Source of the DNA: Notospermus geniculatus
Taxonomy: Eukaryota; Nemertea; Pilidiophora; Heteronemertea; Lineidae
Direction of reading: 5' to 3'
Length of the DNA: 64,000 nucleotides
Assembly: GCA_002633025.1 (NCBI GenBank)
Contig: NMRB01000405.1
Location: forward strand, 272,412 to 336,411
This document shows, piece after piece, positions 34,901 through 46,900 of this stretch. The first letter of the stretch is position 1; every line of letters begins with the position of its first letter. Made by a program: the position numbers and the translations under genes. A model generated the notes under the pieces. That model was not told the origin of the DNA, did not search any database, and saw only the letters and a list, made by a program, of their open reading frames with translations.

Positions 34901-36685
34901 TCGTAGTCATTATTTCAAACCAGATATAAAACTTTCATACTGAAATAACATGACTGACATCATACCATATGACTTGCAAATCTGAATACATGCCGGGTTC
35001 TTTTAAGTACTAAAAACATGTTTGTATAGTATAGTGTGCATGTGTTTTTGACATTGGCATAACCTTTTTTGGTGTGGTTTACAAGTACAGCAAGGCACTC
35101 ATCATAGAGCCTTTGTAGATTATTTCTGTCCCTGGTGGTTCTTTTGAGAAGATAAGCGATCAAATCATTGACCCTGCATGATTTTGACTTATCAGTTTAG
35201 CAATCCTTTTTACTAAAATGTTGTATCGTAAGTTTCTGTGGTGGCAAGAATACTTGTTGTGGTTTAGCAAAATCTGGTTAGTTAGTACGTACATATGAAT
35301 CAGTTTGTCATGCCTTGTAGTGTGATGTTTACTCTTCCCCTCTTGACTCTAACCAAAATTATATAAGGTTGTCATTGTATTTTTGCTCTAACACCATTGG
35401 CTTGTGTCAGCCTGAGTTTCATTTTGCACGCTATTGTACCAGTAATAGCTGTGATATTCAGTCTGTATGATTGGAAGGGGTTGTGAAGTTTTGATAGCTC
35501 AAAAGCAGGCGACATAGTCAGATGAAAGCTATTCGTAAACTGTCGGACAAGTTGGACCTCATGAGCAGTGATGTGGCTCTCTCTTCTGTTTGGCAATTTC
35601 AAAATCTATACTATATGATGATGTGACTATTTCAGGGTTGTGATAAGGCTGCTCACATTTGGGACATGAGAACTGGCCAATGCGTTCAAGTCTTTGAGGG
35701 TCATGAATCAGATATCAACAGCGTGAGATTCTACCCAAGTGGTGATGCTTTTGCAACTGGATCGGATGATGCAACAGTATGTATCTAAAAGTTACATTAG
35801 GGTTCGAGGAAGGCTGTGAAACAACGATTGTCTACACTATCGTCAACCTGAATAAACAGTCTTGTTTCGGCAGCTTATATCTACAAGTAGCAGTTCAACG
35901 ATCACTTCATCCTGACAATTTCATTCATATCTTCTTTCAGTGTCGATTTTTCGATCTCCGGGCTGATCGCGAGGTCTGTTGCTATAAGAAAGAAAGTATT
36001 ATATTTGGATGCAACTCTGTAGACTTTTCTTTGAGTGGTAAGTTATGACCAAATAAATTCGCTATCAAAGAAGTTGCTGTCTTCTGGAAGAAGCCATAAA
36101 AGCAAGCATAGAAACCAGGGATAGAGACTGAAGCAGACAATAACCATTCCTCGAGTACAGCTCAACACCATGCAGTCTTCTTCTGAAGGCTCGCTTAGCT
36201 AATTTTGAAAGCACAGCACAGTGTACTTCCTGAAAGTACCCTGGTATTGGCTTAAGGTTACCGGTATATTGTACAGTATATTGTACTTTCACATCAATGT
36301 GACCCTTGGGACTAATCAACACTGATTTCCTTCAGGTCGTCTCCTGTATAGTGGTTACAATGACTACACCGTGAATGTTTGGGATGTCTTGAAGGGTTCA
36401 CGTATCACAATACTCTATGGACATGATAACAGAGTCAGTTGTTTAGGTATATCACCGGATGGAACGGCACTATGTACAGGAAGCTGGGATTATACACTTA
36501 GGGTAAGCATTTATCAGAATGTGATGTGATTTTTATGGGGAATCCGTGAAGTGAAGTATCGGTATTGAGCACAGCAGTGAGACCGCTACATGTACATGTC
36601 TGTTACTAGGCGTAGAAGTTTCTTGGAGAACTCCCTTGAACATAATGTAACATAATATTCTTGTTTGTTTCAGATTTGGGCATAA
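31733..36685 (+). CDS. GNB5: G protein subunit beta-5 (R7-RGS-binding Gbeta5)
   Basis: Coding exons: 31733-31853 (duplicate 32558-32678), 33107-33243, 33376-33417, 33570-33646, 33809-33935, 34245-34388, 35636-35776, 35941-36037, 36336-36502, 36674-36685. All have GT..AG borders and consistent phases, giving 354 residues against 353 in the short human form. The N-terminus ([16 protein letters not shown]) is the Gbeta coiled coil, followed by a seven-blade WD40 propeller ([45 protein letters not shown]-like [11 protein letters not shown] at the end). Gbeta5 pairs with the GGL domain of R7 RGS proteins, not Ggamma, and speeds up Gi/o signal shut-off at the membrane. ATG lies in AAGATGGCCGCC. The last exon encodes only IWA. 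Confidence 0.97.
31918..32741. repeat. Duplicated segment with GNB5 exon 1, copy 2
   Basis: Second copy of 31082-31916, with exon 1 at 32558-32678 encoding the same first 40 residues. It is the copy contiguous with the rest of the gene. The encoded peptide is unchanged between copies, so both would be functional haplotypes. Confidence 0.93.
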
Positions 36686-39190
36686 TATTGCACATGTTCC
36701 ATCCTGGGTGAAGACGCATTATTCTTTACATCAGAATGTTACATTGTACAAAGTCATTTTATTGCAATAGACAGATAGAACTGTTCTCAATTGTGTGTGC
36801 CAAACCGTATTTGTGTTATTCAAGTTCTGCCTGGTTCAGAATATAAGGGTTGTTAGTCTATTTCTTGAACATTTTGCGACAAATAGCCTTACACTTAAAA
36901 AAATTCGGTTTTTTTAGGGACCGTGGGTTCGATTCTGGTAGGAAGCAATGTCTTTCACCTTAGAAACTCGATTTCTATTTCATACACTTAAAAAAATGAT
37001 GCTAAAATTACCGGTAGTTAAAGGGGTGTTGTCCACGCTAATCTGTACTTGTATTTTGTCATGGCTTTTCATGGGTCACTTTGATCATGTTGCTGAATGT
37101 GATATAGGGCAATTTTGGTACTTATATTAAATTGGGGTAAAAGTGCAATAGTGGAGGGTCAAATTCAGAAGCTTTGAACACAGTTAACTTTCATGGTACA
37201 ATGCTAATTTTACAATTAAAACCAATTAAAAAGAAAGACCTCCTACTCCTTGGAAACAAATTTTAAGGAGTGTTGACACTCATCTGTGTAAATGTTTTAC
37301 AAGCTATTTTCTGAATACATTCTCATTTTACTCATATGATTTCTCATTTTCTTAAAATCTGCATGTGATGGAATCTCAGTTAGTTCTCAATGTGTTATTC
37401 TCATCATTCAAGTTTTATTTTGTTATTCCTGTACACTGTTATTTTACACTAGAATTATGCATTATGCTAAAAGGTTATGCTGTATATTAGGAGCGAGTTT
37501 TGTGTATTACTGCTCTCAAGAATCAGTGAAAGATCACAGTGCATGTGAAGGGATTCAGTCAGTAATGCCCATCTTGTCCAAACAAGGCTATCGACTCCGT
37601 CTTTAGCCTTGTCCGAATCATGTCATCTTTTCCGTTATGCATAAATTATTAATGAACCTGACCCCTACTTGACCCCGCCTCCGAGCCAATCAGAACTCGC
37701 GAAACAAATCACCGTTGGACACTTTCTTTGCTCTTCACGCTCGAATTTGTAACATGGATTTTGATTGGCACGTCGATTTTCCTTCGCGCCCCGATGATTG
37801 GCTGAGGCTCTCACCCCCTCAGAAACGGGAAATGTGATGGATTCAAACCAGGCTAGATGGCCGTCAGGCCAGATAGACTGGTGAGCACCAGATGGTAATG
37901 CCAAACAGTTACCGGTACATCGTGATCTATTGACATGATGGCTACACGAGTTGGGGCTTGATTCCACCAGCAAATGGCATCGGCGTTCGAATCACTTCTT
38001 TGTTGAGTCCATTGACTGTTTCAACTGCAGTTCGACGCCGACGCGAAAGTGCGGTTGAAAAAGTCAATGGACTCAACATAGAAGTCATTCGAACGCCGAC
38101 ACTGATGCCATATGCTGGTGGAAATAAGCTCTTAGTGACAACATCCTAAAACTCGTGTTCACTACTCCAGTCTCACCTCGCCTGCATTTATTCCAGTTTT
38201 GTTCCATTTGATGACGAAATATCTTTCAACCCCGTTTGTTTCGGTCATGTAACATGACTCCCCAGCGGTTCCTGCAAGTCAAGAGGACATGGTAATGTCA
38301 CAGCCCTTGTTACATGTTCATGTACATGTTGTCAAGATGGCAATAAAAAGGTCAAACTCTCCAAGATCTAATGCTAGTCAACTGTGGTAGAACCCAGCAT
38401 GTGTGATCTTTTACTGATTGAGTTTGTGGAATGAAACCAGAAGTCACTGCCAAGCAATTGTTGTGTACATCTTTCGTCAAAGCATTTATCACATATCGAT
38501 TATTCTAGTCTATTAAGGGACAAATCAAGTGAGGTCTGTAGCATCTTGTCAGAATACTTTTGCCCATACATGAACGTCCCATTTTCTGTGTGTGAAAAAT
38601 ATCCAGTGAGCAGCGAACTGATCTCAAATTGCCTACTGCTGCATACCTATTTCTAGGTCCACATCCTCATGTCTATTGTAGCTCAGTATTTAAATGCCGC
38701 CTATACCTGCCTAAAGGACACATCACCAGAAGTCACTGGATTAAATGATATGCCTGGAGGTTGTAATGTTGCTCACTCCAATTACAGTCTTGCTCAGGTT
38801 ATCTTTTCACTGGCAGAATCTCACACTGATCAGACTGGCCCATAATGGTAATCCCTTATATTCGAAAAAAGCATGGGGGTCCCTCTTGATCTCTGCCATT
38901 CTGCCTGTAAAACGTTAACCTGAGAAAGACGCGAGTGTCTTTGGAGTGTCATCTCCATTTACCAATATCCATACCAGTACTTAAAACATGCCTCACTTGG
39001 TTTGTCCATAGAACTGTTGAGTAGTTTCATATTCTAGAGAAGTACAATTCAATTGTATTATATGTATATCTATATTATATTTATTATTAGAGGTCAATCT
39101 TTAGAGATTTTTGTAATAACCAGAACTATGGATGTGAAGATGCAAATAAACAAACGGTTTATTACTGTTGCAAACATGGCCTCAGTGTAG
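36686..39190. other. GNB5 3' region
   Basis: Follows the GNB5 stop codon. AATAAA signals on the plus strand are at 38342-38347 and 39144-39149; either could end the 3' UTR. A tRNA-like B-box fragment (GTGGGTTCGATTCTGG) near 36924 is a possible SINE scrap. CCAAT-type ATTGG motifs cluster at 37680-37800. One inverted repeat is listed separately. No other exon is seen. Confidence 0.45.
37962..38123. repeat. Foldback element with ~65-bp arms
   Basis: TTCCACCAGCAAATGGCATC starts the left arm; its complement ends at 38123. The arms also pair at GGCGTTCGAAT/ATTCGAACGCC and GAGTCCATTGAC/GTCAATGGACTC. The element is almost fully palindromic and has no coding capacity. Confidence 0.8.
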
Positions 39191-39844
39191 CTTGATTCTT
39201 TAGTGAATAAACAGAAAGTCGGAATTGTCAGTTAGCTCATGGACCAGGAGTCCAGAGAAGACACACGAGGAACTCTCATCCATGGATACACGAGGAACTC
39301 CCATGCATGGATACAGTGTATGAACTCGTGTATGAACTCCCGTGTTCATAATGAGGGTCAGAATATTGCCAATAGGTTGCAGCACTGCACTAGTGCAGTG
39401 ATCTTAAACTAACAATATTGTCCATGAAATCAGAAATAAGGGATGATGGCACCGAAATGGTTTTCAATGGACATTTACACATACATGTATGGCAATGATG
39501 CCCAATCCATGTGGGTCTGAAGTCACCCACAGAGACAGGATACATCTGAATGAGTCATGCAGGCTTGGTCGCATGAAATGGCCGATTCATGCAGTCAGCT
39601 CAACTCCGCCGTCCAGCCTTTGGAAAAGCACCACAATAGTCTTCGATAGACACTGGCGGGCCGATACCCAATCCATGTGGGCCAGCACTCCCCACTGAGC
39701 CAATGTGCAATTGGAAGAATCATTCTTGCATGCCAACAAGACATGAAATGGCAGCAAGGTCACCTCCACCATGGCAATGGCTGTCTATCCTTTGGAACAA
39801 CACCAGAACGGACTTCAATAGATGTTTAAGGGGCAAAAAAGTCC

Positions 39845-39955
39845 GACCAATCAAGAGCCATTGTGACGTCATTTTTAACGTCATGACATTGTTATATAAA
39901 TGACGTCACACGTGTTTCCATTCGTCCCGGATTTTTTTAGTGACGAATGACGTCA
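39845..39955. promoter_or_regulatory. CRE cluster with TATA-like box
   Basis: Three perfect cAMP-response elements TGACGTCA are at 39864-39871, 39901-39908 and 39948-39955. A TATATAAA box is at 39893-39900, CACGTG at 39909-39914 and CCAAT at 39847. This is promoter-like, but no exon of a recognised gene starts here, and it lies between two convergent genes. It may serve an unannotated transcript or be part of a repeat. Confidence 0.45.
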
Positions 39956-40466
39956 CGCCGCATCTACAGGAGACAAATTTGCACTCGTCTGCGGCGGCTG
40001 ACGCACCGCATGCGGTGACAGGATGCTGAGACAAAAAACTCCTATGGAGGCAACGTCGGAGACAAAATTGCACTTGTGTGTGGCAGCCTTTAGATTGGAA
40101 GATTGCAATCCAGAAAGAGCAAATTATGGACAACTATGGGACTAAGTTCCCCAACATTTCAACACAGACTAGAAAGATGGCGGCTGGTGAAATTCATGTA
40201 CATTGTGTAGCCTAGTACAAGTGATGTCTTTCTAGGTAGTTCAAGGGATTCTCACAACCATTTAAGTGGATACAATAAAGGACTATGGCAAAACAGTTAC
40301 ATAAATAGATGATTTATCATATCAAAATATGTAAGAAAATATTATAAACAAACCAACGCAACACTGACCAAAGTTACAAAGGCTTACCGGTAGTTAAGAA
40401 TTGCAGAAAACATGCAAATGAGCCATTGTACAAGTCCCATTTTACATTGGCCTGACGATACACACT

Positions 40467-40472
40467 TTATTT
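40467..40472 (-). terminator. Candidate PLD polyadenylation signal
   Basis: TTTATT on the plus strand is AATAAA on the minus strand, about 430 bp downstream of the PLD stop codon at 40904. Position suits a 3' UTR end; cleavage site not verified. Confidence 0.35.
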
Positions 40473-40903
40473 AACTTCTGAATCTTTCTTCAAGAGATGT
40501 CAACATGGTCTTTGTCAGAGAATTCAACTAGAAGGGGTGCTGTTCGAATGACGTGTGTAAATAGTGCAAGAATTCCCTGTCACCCCTGGATGTCAGGTCA
40601 CCGCAAAGGCCAGGAATTCTGACAAAGTTACCGGTAAAGATCTTCTCAGGGTGTATTCCTTGATGATGAATCCATGTGGATATATACAAGAATACCGTAA
40701 ATATTGGCTGAATATTGGTTGCCAGAGGCTGCAGACGTACATTGTAAAGCAGAAGAAGAACAAATCACATTTTGATATTCTTTCATAGAAATTTCTTATA
40801 CAATACTGGCACTAATACAGAGTTCCAAAGGAATTATCACAAAGATTACAGTCCGATACAGCGATCACACAGGTTGAGTCCCACGCAGGTCCAAGAATCT
40901 GCC

Positions 40904-43900
40904 TCAGGTCCATATAACATCTGGCACCAGGTGTTCCTTCGTCCCGATACTCAACGACATGTCTGCTTTCTCCAAGAACTGTAGCGGGATGACGACGACT
41001 GTTCCTCGGAGATCAGAGATCAGAATTTCCTTGGCTCCTTCCTTGTCCAATTTGCATAGTTTTGGAACACTGGAGATGTCCTTCAGGTCTGACAAGGTTC
41101 TCACTTGATTTGAGAAAAACACTCGGAAAACCTGGGAAATGTAAAACAGAATTATATCTAGAATCAGAGGAGAATTGAAATTGTGCTCCGTACTATTGGT
41201 CCACTACTACCACTACCATTACCATTACCATACCCACTACCACTACTGCTCACTACCACTACCACGACAACGATGACTATCACTAGGCTACAGTACCACA
41301 TGTATTACACCCAGACTTACATCATCATATACACTGGTGTTAGTCTTTGCGGCTTTCCACCAAGCATCTCGCCAGAACTGCTCACACACCGGGTCAATAA
41401 CACTAATCAATGGGTCAGGGTTGTCTATCAGGCCTAAATGCTCCCTGGAATTATAGAGAAATACCTATGATGCATCATTGGCGGTGCAATGCATGGTAGT
41501 ACTGACAGACACTCCCCTGTTCTTCAACTGGGATACTTTCAGTACCTGTAACTTGAAGACAGTTTTTGAGGTACAAGTTTGGAACTGTATTCCTGCTGTA
41601 CGTGCCCATCTCACCAAAGAAGCAATTTGGAACACTCACATGAGAAGCCTCTTCCTGAGAGTAAATGCAAACTTTCCTGCCTTGTATGGTTGGCCATCCA
41701 TGGTAGAATCGACAAACTCCGTATCCTGCACATAGATGGCCAACTCACTATCACGCTTTCCAAGAAGGCTGCGGTCATTCAGGTTGGCTGAGCCAATGAT
41801 AACTGTGTTGTCATCAACAATCATGAGTTTACTGTGGACGTAGATCATTTGGGTCACCTGAAGCAGAAAAAACATGCCATTCATATCAATACACAGCTTA
41901 ACCCTGTAGTGTACGATTTTGCCAGAGGTATGGAGTCCACGACAGGCAACTGTTCAGCTCTGTGGGATCATTTGCTACCCCTGGCATCGACTCAGGCATA
42001 AGGGACCACGGTTTTAGTCTCATCCGACAGACCCTTGATGTTTAAAACACTCAAAACAAACCAGTTCACCGCATAGCTCTCCCCAGTTCCTGAGTCCGAA
42101 GAATCCAATGTACTCAAATGGATCATCAACGACTTCCTGCAGCCTCTGGAGCAGCGAGTTCCTGTCACGACATATTGACTTATAGACCCACACGATGACA
42201 GCAGCTGGGACTGGGATCAGTGGTAGAAGGAAGTACACCCGGAAATTCTCATGTTTCCTGAAGAAAAGGTAAGATTCCACTGCAAAGAACTGTCGAGTTA
42301 TCAGCAGTGAGTTCACACACACCAGATGTACAGCAAAAACCAATGCTATTTTGGTCAGAGCTTGCAGCATCCATTAACTCGTATCATGTCTGCAGTATAG
42401 ATAAGGTAAGCATCGAGGTTTATCATCAGATATCTGTGATGAGCCAACTTCACCCCCTCCCCCATTGTCTCCAGAAATCTTTCTGGGGAGTTCAAGTGAC
42501 AGCACATTGAGTGCTGACTTGATCCTTCCTGACCACGTGAGAGAAGAAAGAGGTGACTGAATTGGGAATCGAACCAGCGGCCTATCAGTTTCAAGTCCAA
42601 CGCCCTTGCCACTGCACTATCGCACTCCCCATGATGGCTTTATGACTCGTTTTGCTACTTACGTGTGGGCTTCGACAATTCTCTCATACAGGGCATCGGC
42701 AATGTCATTATAAACGTCATTGCTGTCGTGCAGGCTGACGAAGAATTGGTTCTGAAACACAAATGAGAGAGAAAACCTAAAGATTTTTGAATAATCTTGC
42801 CACGGTATCTCCGCTTTGATTACTAACACTTACTTCAATGTAGATGTAATGCTTGGCATTTCGTATGGCGTGGACGTAAGCAGTGTGTATGGAGTCCTCG
42901 GTCTCCTTGATCCCTGCAGACCAGTGACCCACACTACGAAGCACCTGCAACATTCAAAATGTAATGTAGTCTTAAAATCTTGATTCAATGGATTACAGAA
43001 GAGAGTGGCTGAACAAGTGAAGACCTCGATCAAGATATAGGCCTACCCGGTACTTGTATATTTGCCCCAGCATCAAGTGCAACCCTGGACAAGACACTTT
43101 ACTCTGAATGCCTCAGTTGACTGTATCAAGAACACACACAGTGGGCTAGCGTCCTCTCATCGCCTTACCTGCACATCACAGTTGACACCAAAGTCATTGA
43201 AGATCTCGGGGACTTCTATATCATCGTAACTTTTGGGGAGGAGCAGTGGATACTTCTTGTTTTCTTTGGCTTTGAATTGCTTGAATAAACGAGTCAAATC
43301 ATCCAGATTAAGGTCACATTCTGAACCAAACTGACCATTTTATAGAAAACTTAGGCAATAACAAGCAAAATCTTGAATGGGAAAACTGACTCACTTTTGT
43401 GAAGTTCCACCTTTGTATGAAGTGTCTGGACAAATCTCTTGCTGCTGATCCTGTCACAACAGCGGCAATATCATGCCATGGAGTACGAGGGTGAATTCGT
43501 CTGTCAACCAGATCTGAAAAGACACAAAAGATGTACATCACCCTAATTGCTTCCCTTCCTTTCTTAACTCCCAGATAATACACCCTTACCGAGTAAATCA
43601 AACACGTACCTTCAAATGGTTTTTCAAGCTCTGTGAAATCCTTCTCCAGGAAATTGACATAGTCCTTCCCAGGCCAGAGTGTACCCAGATCCTCCAGGCC
43701 CTTCTCTGCTGCCTCCTGTTCCAAGGAAGTAGGTCGTATTAACCTACAAACAGATAACACAGCCATTGACTTATCAAAATGCAAGACAAGCAGTAGGTCA
43801 ATACTTCTTTGCAAGACACTGTTTGTTTTGACAAAAGCAGTCCACATGAAAGATCTTATGCATAATGTTGGGAATTGCAAAGGCTTTTTGGAAATCCATG

Positions 43901-46900
43901 TGACACTTACTTTTCTTTCAATTTCTGACCAGCAGACTTCTTCCTGAAGCTCTGTAATGTAACACAGAATAAAGGATTTGAACAACAGATGTACTGACAT
44001 ACTTTGAGTACAAATCAAATGTACAACATACACAACGATGAACAGCAGCAGTGGAAATAACCATTCTTCAGGCTACCCTACTTGAATTACAGAGGAACCT
44101 CCCTTCATACCTGACACCTCTGCCAAGATGTCACCGCTCTATTACGGACACAAAAGAACGGAGTACATGAGTCATCAGTTCCTGCATTTTTACTCACCAT
44201 TCTAAGACGATCACGTAGTCGTCCTTTTTCTTTTTCTTCCTCTTCACATTCAGAATCTGACGAGCTATCTTTCTCGCTGCGGAGACCGCGCCGCTTGGTT
44301 GGTTGTGGCCGTTCGTACAACTTTTCATCATCAGCATCTCCTTTTCGGATACTCGATTTAAATGCAGCACCTGCTTTTGTCACCTAGGGTCAAAATAAAC
44401 ACATCTTGAATCTGAGAAGCTATCTTGTGAATATACAAGACACCCTCATAAATAAGTTCACCTTGATAGTTGAGGAAATGTGGGTCAGTCTGTAGTGAAC
44501 TTGCTCAGAACTGAACTTGCTGCACCTGAGAGAGGGGCTAATCTCACAAGTTTTCTGAAACATACACCTGTATTCAGCAACACGATCTACATAAAACTTA
44601 CATTTGCTGCTTTTTTCCATCTTGCAAGGGCCCTCTCCCTTGGTGTAAGTGTTGGTTCTTGGTCCTCTGGGGATTTCTCGCTCCGTTTTACCAAAGTCAG
44701 GGCAAACCCAACAGCACCGATGGCATAACTCATTCTATGCTTTCTTTGCGTTTCGGAATTGCCTTCTGTTTCAGTTTGTTCAGGTTTGTCTATGGAGAAA
44801 AAAGGGCTACATGACAAAGCAAGTAACAACTGCACACAATTAGGCCCCTTACGGTCCAATGAGGGTTAAACATGAATGACAGTGTTGCGTGCACAGTGCA
44901 CAGGACACGAATGCGCCGAGCTCACACACATTCACAGGATTCTGCTTGATGTTAAAGCAAGGTCTTGGTGTTTAACACCCCTTACCTTGTTCGAAAACAT
45001 CCAACAAAGCTTCCTTGACCTGATTGTCACTTTCCAACTCTTTAGCAATTCGCTGAGAGGAGGCAGAGGCCATCATTGAGCCTAAGTCAACCAGCCTGAA
45101 ATAATATTCGATGAGTGAGGAATGGAAATGAAGCAGTGCGAAAATTATGAAACGGCAGAAGTCACTCTAAAACCTAAGATAAACGAACATTGAAAACTGA
45201 CGAGGCTTTCTCACCGATGTTGGTAGTCGTCCCATCTTCCAAAGCACAAGTCAATTCCTCCCATGAAAGCCACAGTCTGATCTACGATACAGACCTTCTC
45301 ATGGTGTGACCAGAAGAATACTCCCCCTGGCACATGGTCAGGGTCACGCAGCACCTACAAAACAATGCCTACAATGAGTCTCCAAACCGATAGTTTTTTG
45401 CCCTCATGGCCTGATGTAGAACCAATATTACCGGCCTCAGCATCTAATCACTCCCAGGACGAAATGATTGTAAAATTAATGAAACTACATCGATGCATAG
45501 TGTTCTGAATAATCCATTTCACCAAAATATCAATGGCAGCAAAAATTCCGCAGCCAAGTGCATGATGGAAGAGTAGAAGTTAATCAACCTAGATTTAATC
45601 AAGTCAAATCAATTAATGGAGCTTAATGCTGCCATGGGAATCTCCTTGCAAGGAAAATATAATTTCTATTTGACTAATTGCCACCTCTGGGCCTCCGTAA
45701 TTACCTACTCGTGCATAGGCTTCCAAGGTAATGAGAAAATTAACACCAATTACACAATTTTCACTCTGAACTGAACAGGAAACAAACCTTAATGTTGTCT
45801 TTGTTGGCTCTAGTCAAGTGCCTTTTTACATACAGGCTGGCCAATTCGACGGCCACACTGAACTCCTTGTAGACCAATATGAACACTTTCACACCTTTAT
45901 TCTGAAAGCAGAAGATCAGTGCCTGAGAAATATTATCTACGCCTTTTGTGTGGGGGTTTGCACTGTGAGAGAGTCTGAAACACTTCATTCATTGCTGAAC
46001 TTGATTCCTTCAGATCAGTTGGGAGTAGAAGATTAGGATGGAATCTAGAAATGGTCAGAGGATATACAGACCAAGAATAGGCCTACTTACGGCTTTCTTT
46101 ATGAGAATGTTATCAAGTCGATAACGATCGTCCTCGATTGGTCGAATCAGATGCAGTTCTGGTGAGAACATCCAATCAGTGATGAAGATCTCCTCTTGAG
46201 CTTGTTCCAAAGTCTTGGCGACTGCTTCCATGTACCCACGCCCATCTGCAAACCTGAAATTGCAGTAATCAAACTGACATGAGAGCCAGATGACTAATAC
46301 GATAGAATGCTATATATGTATTGGCTCGTGTCATAAGCAGTTAAGCAGTACCTTGATATATTGCAGGAGGAAACCAGAATGCCCAGAGTGTTCCTTTGAT
46401 TGATATCTCTGGGACAGACCAGGGAACCTCACTGTCACCTGTACTGAAATCAGCTGATACACAATGAAGATATTTACCAATGGGCTTTCACATTTCTCCG
46501 CTCCGGGGCGAATGAATCAAACCTTTTCCTCAGCACGAAGTCTTTCCCACTTGATGCCATCATCTCACAGATGGCCTCCTGCCAACTTCGGGCCTGGTTG
46601 TTGTCCTTCGCATGTACCAGCAGTTCACTGAAATACACATGTACATGTACACCACATCGAGAAATGCACAGGGAGTGTATACACTTGGAATTTAAAAAAA
46701 ATATTATTTCAGGAGTGCAAGTGGCCACTTAGGGCATTATAGCTACTCATCAAACAATATTGGGCGATATTAATGATAGCCTATGTAGGAGGAAACAGGA
46801 GCCCCCAAAGAAAACCTTCGATGTCAAGGAGAGATCGCACTCTCTACCACATAAAACCACTTGCACGACCGGGGATCGAACCCGTGACCTCAGTGGTGGC

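Larger units (their letters stand above)
39190..40903. other. Region between GNB5 and PLD 3' ends
   Basis: The two genes converge here. An imperfect direct duplication of about 175 bp (39493-39660 and 39666-39830, both beginning CCCAATCCATGTGGG) is followed by the CRE/TATA cluster (39845-39955). A second pair of direct repeats, GAGACAAATTTGCACTCGTC and GAGACAAAATTGCACTTGTG, lies at 39970 and 40060. The rest is PLD 3' UTR or unassigned. Confidence 0.45.
40904..45095 (-). other. PLD1: PLD C-terminal exons 12-24
   Basis: Exons from 5' to 3' on the minus strand: 45095-44986, 44789-44602, 44383-44198, 43951-43911, 43743-43610, 43513-43395, 43279-43169, 42944-42834, 42751-42663, 42257-42062, 41857-41640, 41444-41321, 41131-40904. 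All lengths fit the reading phase. Only the 43279 acceptor is weak (TTTATTCAAG). The upstream TTCAG near 43322 would break the frame. Exons 44789-44198 encode the loop after the first HKD motif, with an acidic/basic patch [16 protein letters not shown]. Exon 43513-43395 carries [10 protein letters not shown] and FIQRWNFTK, conserved in PLDs. Exon 41857-41640 holds the second HKD motif. Confidence 0.92.

Noticed and set aside
43280-43322. Upstream acceptor TTCAG near 43322 for PLD exon 18
   Set aside because: Using it shifts the frame into an immediate stop; the acceptor at 43280 keeps phase.
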